Origin: Eunapius fragilis
Lineage: Eukaryota; Porifera; Demospongiae; Spongillida; Spongillidae
Direction of reading: 5' to 3'
Assembly: GCA_963681505.1 (NCBI GenBank)
Contig: OY811992.1
Span: 4,132,889 to 4,196,888, forward strand
Length of the DNA stretch: 64,000 nt
The translations under genes and the position numbers were made by a program. The first letter of the stretch is position 1. The number at the start of each line of letters is the position of its first letter. Below are positions 50,036 to 64,000 of this stretch, one piece after another. The notes beneath the pieces are model-generated. The model had not been told where the DNA came from. It did not search any database and was given only the letters and a program-made list of their open reading frames with translations.

Positions 50036-50646
50036 GGCCACTCCAAACTGGACTCTAGTTTCCCGTCCCCGCCCGCATGCTAAATAGCCGACCGCCTAAA
50101 ACTTGTATTATTGCTTATTAAAGACATACTTTTGTATTATTTGAATAATTAATAAATGTCAACTTCAATAAATGGTCTGCTTATTAATAATCCTGCACCA
50201 TTTTGGCTAGGGCTATTATATGGTTTTAATAAGCGTCAATGTTTTTTTATGTTTGTTGCTAGAAGACTCTGCTAACGTGGACAGTGCTAGAAGCACATGA
50301 TGATACACTCACTGTTAGCACCTTCTATGAAACTGTAAGCGAAGAAAGGTATCGCGCGGGTGCAGTGCCATCCTAGGAAAGTCGGCAAGCATGTTTTTTG
50401 TATGTTTATTCAATCTTAAAAACAGCATAAGTTTTTAATATAGCCGCCGATCTTCCCGGAATGACACTGCTTTCCGTCTATAGGCGCACGTGCTTATTTA
50501 TGATTTATTCTGAACTGTGATGTAAGGTCTGGGCACCGAAATTAATCATATTCACAATAATACAATAATACAAATATACCGCCCGCCCGCATCATATTTT
50601 CGAGGAAGGGTGGACGGGAAACTAAAGTCCAGTTTGGAGTGGCCTT
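50036..50646. mobile_element. TIR element in unit B only
   Basis: The left end GGCCACTCCAAACTGGACT and right end AGTCCAGTTTGGAGTGGCC are exact inverted repeats. They continue imperfectly (TAGTTTCCCGTCC / GGACGGGAAACTA). Part of a ~1.2-kb stretch (49,605-50,775) absent from unit A. The interior is AT-rich without a recognisable transposase. An open frame just upstream (49,808-50,083) runs into the left TIR and is probably chance. Confidence 0.8.
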
Positions 50647-50857
50647 ACGGTGCATAGGGGAAACACGGAAATGGTTTGTTATCAGCCCGCCGCAGAATTA
50701 AATTCTCTTTTTTTTTTTTTTTTTTTGCCGACGCCTCATCGGGAGTCCGTGAAACGACTTATCAATTCGTCGTGGCCTAACAGAGCTCAATTAGTCAAGG
50801 TCAGTCACGTGCTTTATTACTACAATAGCGCTCGCAAACAGCCGCCTTTTAACACAG

Positions 50858-57927
<7,070 letters not shown>

Positions 57928-58346
57928 CAGATGTGATTCATAAACAAATTAAAACAAAGCCAGATTACAGACTTTCAAAGAGACTTTAAATTTTTTTTTC
58001 TCAATATTTTATTGTGTTTGAACAAAGGTACACACACTACACATACAAACAGCTACACATAATGTTCATCTGCCTGCTGCAAAGAATGAGGGTATGAGTG
58101 AGTGAGGATGGCATGGGTGAGTGAGGATAGTATGAGCATTAACTCTAATTAAGGAGTGACTGAGCTGACCATAAAGATCACCCAACACCTTGGATTTACA
58201 GGCATTCCCATGAATGGCCAAGTTGTGAAATGGCCTTGAGAGCCATTGGACACCAGGCTCCATGGCTCTCTACCCACCAATGGAATACACTTCCAGCCCA
58301 ATTCTCCACGTTTCGTGTCATTTTCAGAGTGGAATTCAGCTGCTCT

Positions 58347-62888
<4,542 letters not shown>

Positions 62889-63051
62889 TGTAGCGATGCT
62901 ATATTATTCTGTACTTATATGCGTAGTGCTTGGCCAGCTCCACGCATGCGCTGGTGGATGTATTTAAACCCTGTATTGCCCTTTTAGGGGCAGTCTGCTT
63001 GTAATTTTATATTACAGTGATTTGCTATAGACTCTCGGCAATAGTACTACA
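62889..63051 (+). mobile_element. 5' LTR of Ty3/Gypsy-like retrotransposon
   Basis: Starts TGTAGCGATG and ends AGTACTACA (TG...CA type), 163 bp. It contains a TATTTAAA box at about 62,961. It is inserted exactly where X' stops matching X. The stretch TGGCGTAGTCGGCAGG just downstream (63,054-63,069) is the likely primer-binding site. The 3' LTR lies outside the window. Confidence 0.75.
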
Positions 63052-63069
63052 CGTGGCGTAGTCGGCAGG

Positions 63070-63951
63070 ATGGCGAACGAGAGCGAAGAAGTTGGAGCCA
63101 CTCGGACAACTCAGCTCGAAAGGGTGGCCGCGTCCGTTGGCGCTAGTCGCCCTCTCGTTTCGCCTGATTCTTTCTCAGGTCTGTCTAGTTGGGCGGAGTG
63201 GATAGACCATTTCGAAGCCGTTGCTTTGGTGAACGGTTGGGACGACGAAAAGAAGCGGTTGTGGTTGCCAGTGCGACTAACAGGGAAAGCGCAGACAGCG
63301 TGGAAGCGACTTTCCTCGGAAACCAAAGATGACTACGAAGCAGCAAAGGAAGCGTTACAAAAACGTTTCGAGCCAGAAAGTAAGCGAAAGTTGTATTTTG
63401 TTGAATTTCAGGCCAGGAGACGCAAGAGAGATGAGTCTTGGGGTGATTTCGCAGACGAGCTACGGGTCCTGGCTGAAAAGGCTTTACCAGAGCTGGACGA
63501 TAAAGCAAAAGAATTGCTTGCTCTCGAGAGATACCTAGGTGAGCTTGATAACCCTCAGGTTGCATTTGCTGTTCGACAGCGAGAGCCGAAAACTGTCGAC
63601 GAAGCTGTCACCGCGACGCTGGAGATACAGTCCTATCTCCGCCCGGGATTGCGACAAGAGCTCAATGCATCAGCGGTCGCAGAGGAAGCAGAAGCCCACA
63701 GTATTTCCGTCACGTCTTCCAGTGGTAGCGGACAGGACGCGGTGGTAGAAATGCTGAAAGCATTAACAGAGCGGCTGGAAAGGTTGGAAACTTCGTTAGG
63801 GGGAACGGTGGCTGGCAAGAGACCAATGCGGACGACTGGTACAGGTGGTGGGGGCGGAAGTAAGCGAATTGTATGCTACAGATGTGGGCAGGTGGGCCAT
63901 ATCGCAAGAAACTGCGCTGCTGAGGGCAAATGCTCGAAGCAGGGAAACTAG
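63070..63951 (+). CDS. gag: Retrotransposon Gag with CCHC zinc knuckle
   Basis: A 293-aa frame starting MANESEEVGATRTTQLERVA, 18 bp past the LTR. The capsid-like N-terminal part has SFSGLSSWAEWIDHFEAVAL and LPVRLTGKAQTAWKRL, the Ty3/Gypsy Gag pattern. A zinc knuckle CYRCGQVGHIARNC (C-x2-C-x4-H-x4-C) lies near the C-terminus, after a Gly-rich linker. It stops at 63951. Protease and polymerase would follow beyond the window end, probably in another frame. The intact frame suggests a fairly young copy. Confidence 0.88.
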   Translation: MANESEEVGATRTTQLERVAASVGASRPLVSPDSFSGLSSWAEWIDHFEAVALVNGWDDEKKRLWLPVRLTGKAQTAWKRLSSETKDDYEAAKEALQKRFEPESKRKLYFVEFQARRRKRDESWGDFADELRVLAEKALPELDDKAKELLALERYLGELDNPQVAFAVRQREPKTVDEAVTATLEIQSYLRPGLRQELNASAVAEEAEAHSISVTSSSGSGQDAVVEMLKALTERLERLETSLGGTVAGKRPMRTTGTGGGGGSKRIVCYRCGQVGHIARNCAAEGKCSKQGN

Positions 63952-64000
63952 AACCCCTCACCACTAGGGACCAAGTGCATGAGGGACTTAATACAATGGT

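Noticed and set aside
49808..50083. 91-aa plus frame in the unit B-specific insertion
   Set aside because: It runs across the left end of a TIR element and has no recognisable domain or splice context.

Overview
This is eukaryotic, animal nuclear DNA. Genes are split by many short GT-AG introns (often 50-100 bp). The products are metazoan families: a furin/PC5-type convertase, SERINC, REEP5, LRRC49, RGP1, SLC25A46, SNX27, NSA2, a ZnT5 relative and Ig-domain receptors. Dense genes with tiny introns, abundant (CA)n tracts and foldback transposons suggest an early-branching animal, and a demosponge is my best guess. That is an inference from style; no marker gene in the window proves it.

Region 1 (1-24.6 kb) is a tightly packed housekeeping block with alternating strands: convertase (-), SERINC (+), REEP5 (+), LRRC49 (-), RGP1 (+), SLC25A46 (+), SNX27 (-), NSA2 (+). 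Three divergent pairs are separated by about 0.16-0.6 kb and probably share bidirectional promoters. Most products serve membrane traffic and organelle biology: proprotein cleavage, lipid/serine membrane protein, ER shaping, tubulin glutamylation, Rab6 GEF, mitochondrial outer membrane, retromer cargo. NSA2 acts in ribosome assembly. Introns carry CA microsatellites and CT-rich minisatellites.

Region 2 (24.6-64 kb) is a repeat-built accessory region. It opens with the last two exons of a ZnT5-like zinc transporter that has an in-frame stop and no upstream exons. A segment of about 3.2 kb (X, 25,015-28,240) recurs near the right end (X', 59,708-62,888). Between them lie two tandem units, A (29,972-45,224) and B (45,225-58,346). 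Each unit holds a G-rich minisatellite, remnants of a retrotransposon reverse-transcriptase ORF, and one complete receptor gene: signal peptide, three Ig-like domains, short stalk, transmembrane helix and a tyrosine-rich tail. All extracellular exons are phase 1. The third Ig exon is separated from the transmembrane exon by a large inverted-repeat element and a 21-bp minisatellite, which is open and in frame with the transmembrane exon.

The duplicated copies act as each other's control, so several transposons can be dated as post-duplication insertions and their target-site duplications read directly: a TTAA foldback, a family with 5-bp duplications, and elements with 9-bp duplications that carry helicase-like and reverse-transcriptase fragments. 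X' is interrupted at its right end by a Ty3/Gypsy-like LTR retrotransposon whose gag fills the end of the window. The most interesting object is the recently duplicated pair of Ig receptors with a possible variable-length stalk, a candidate for a self/non-self or immune receptor family.
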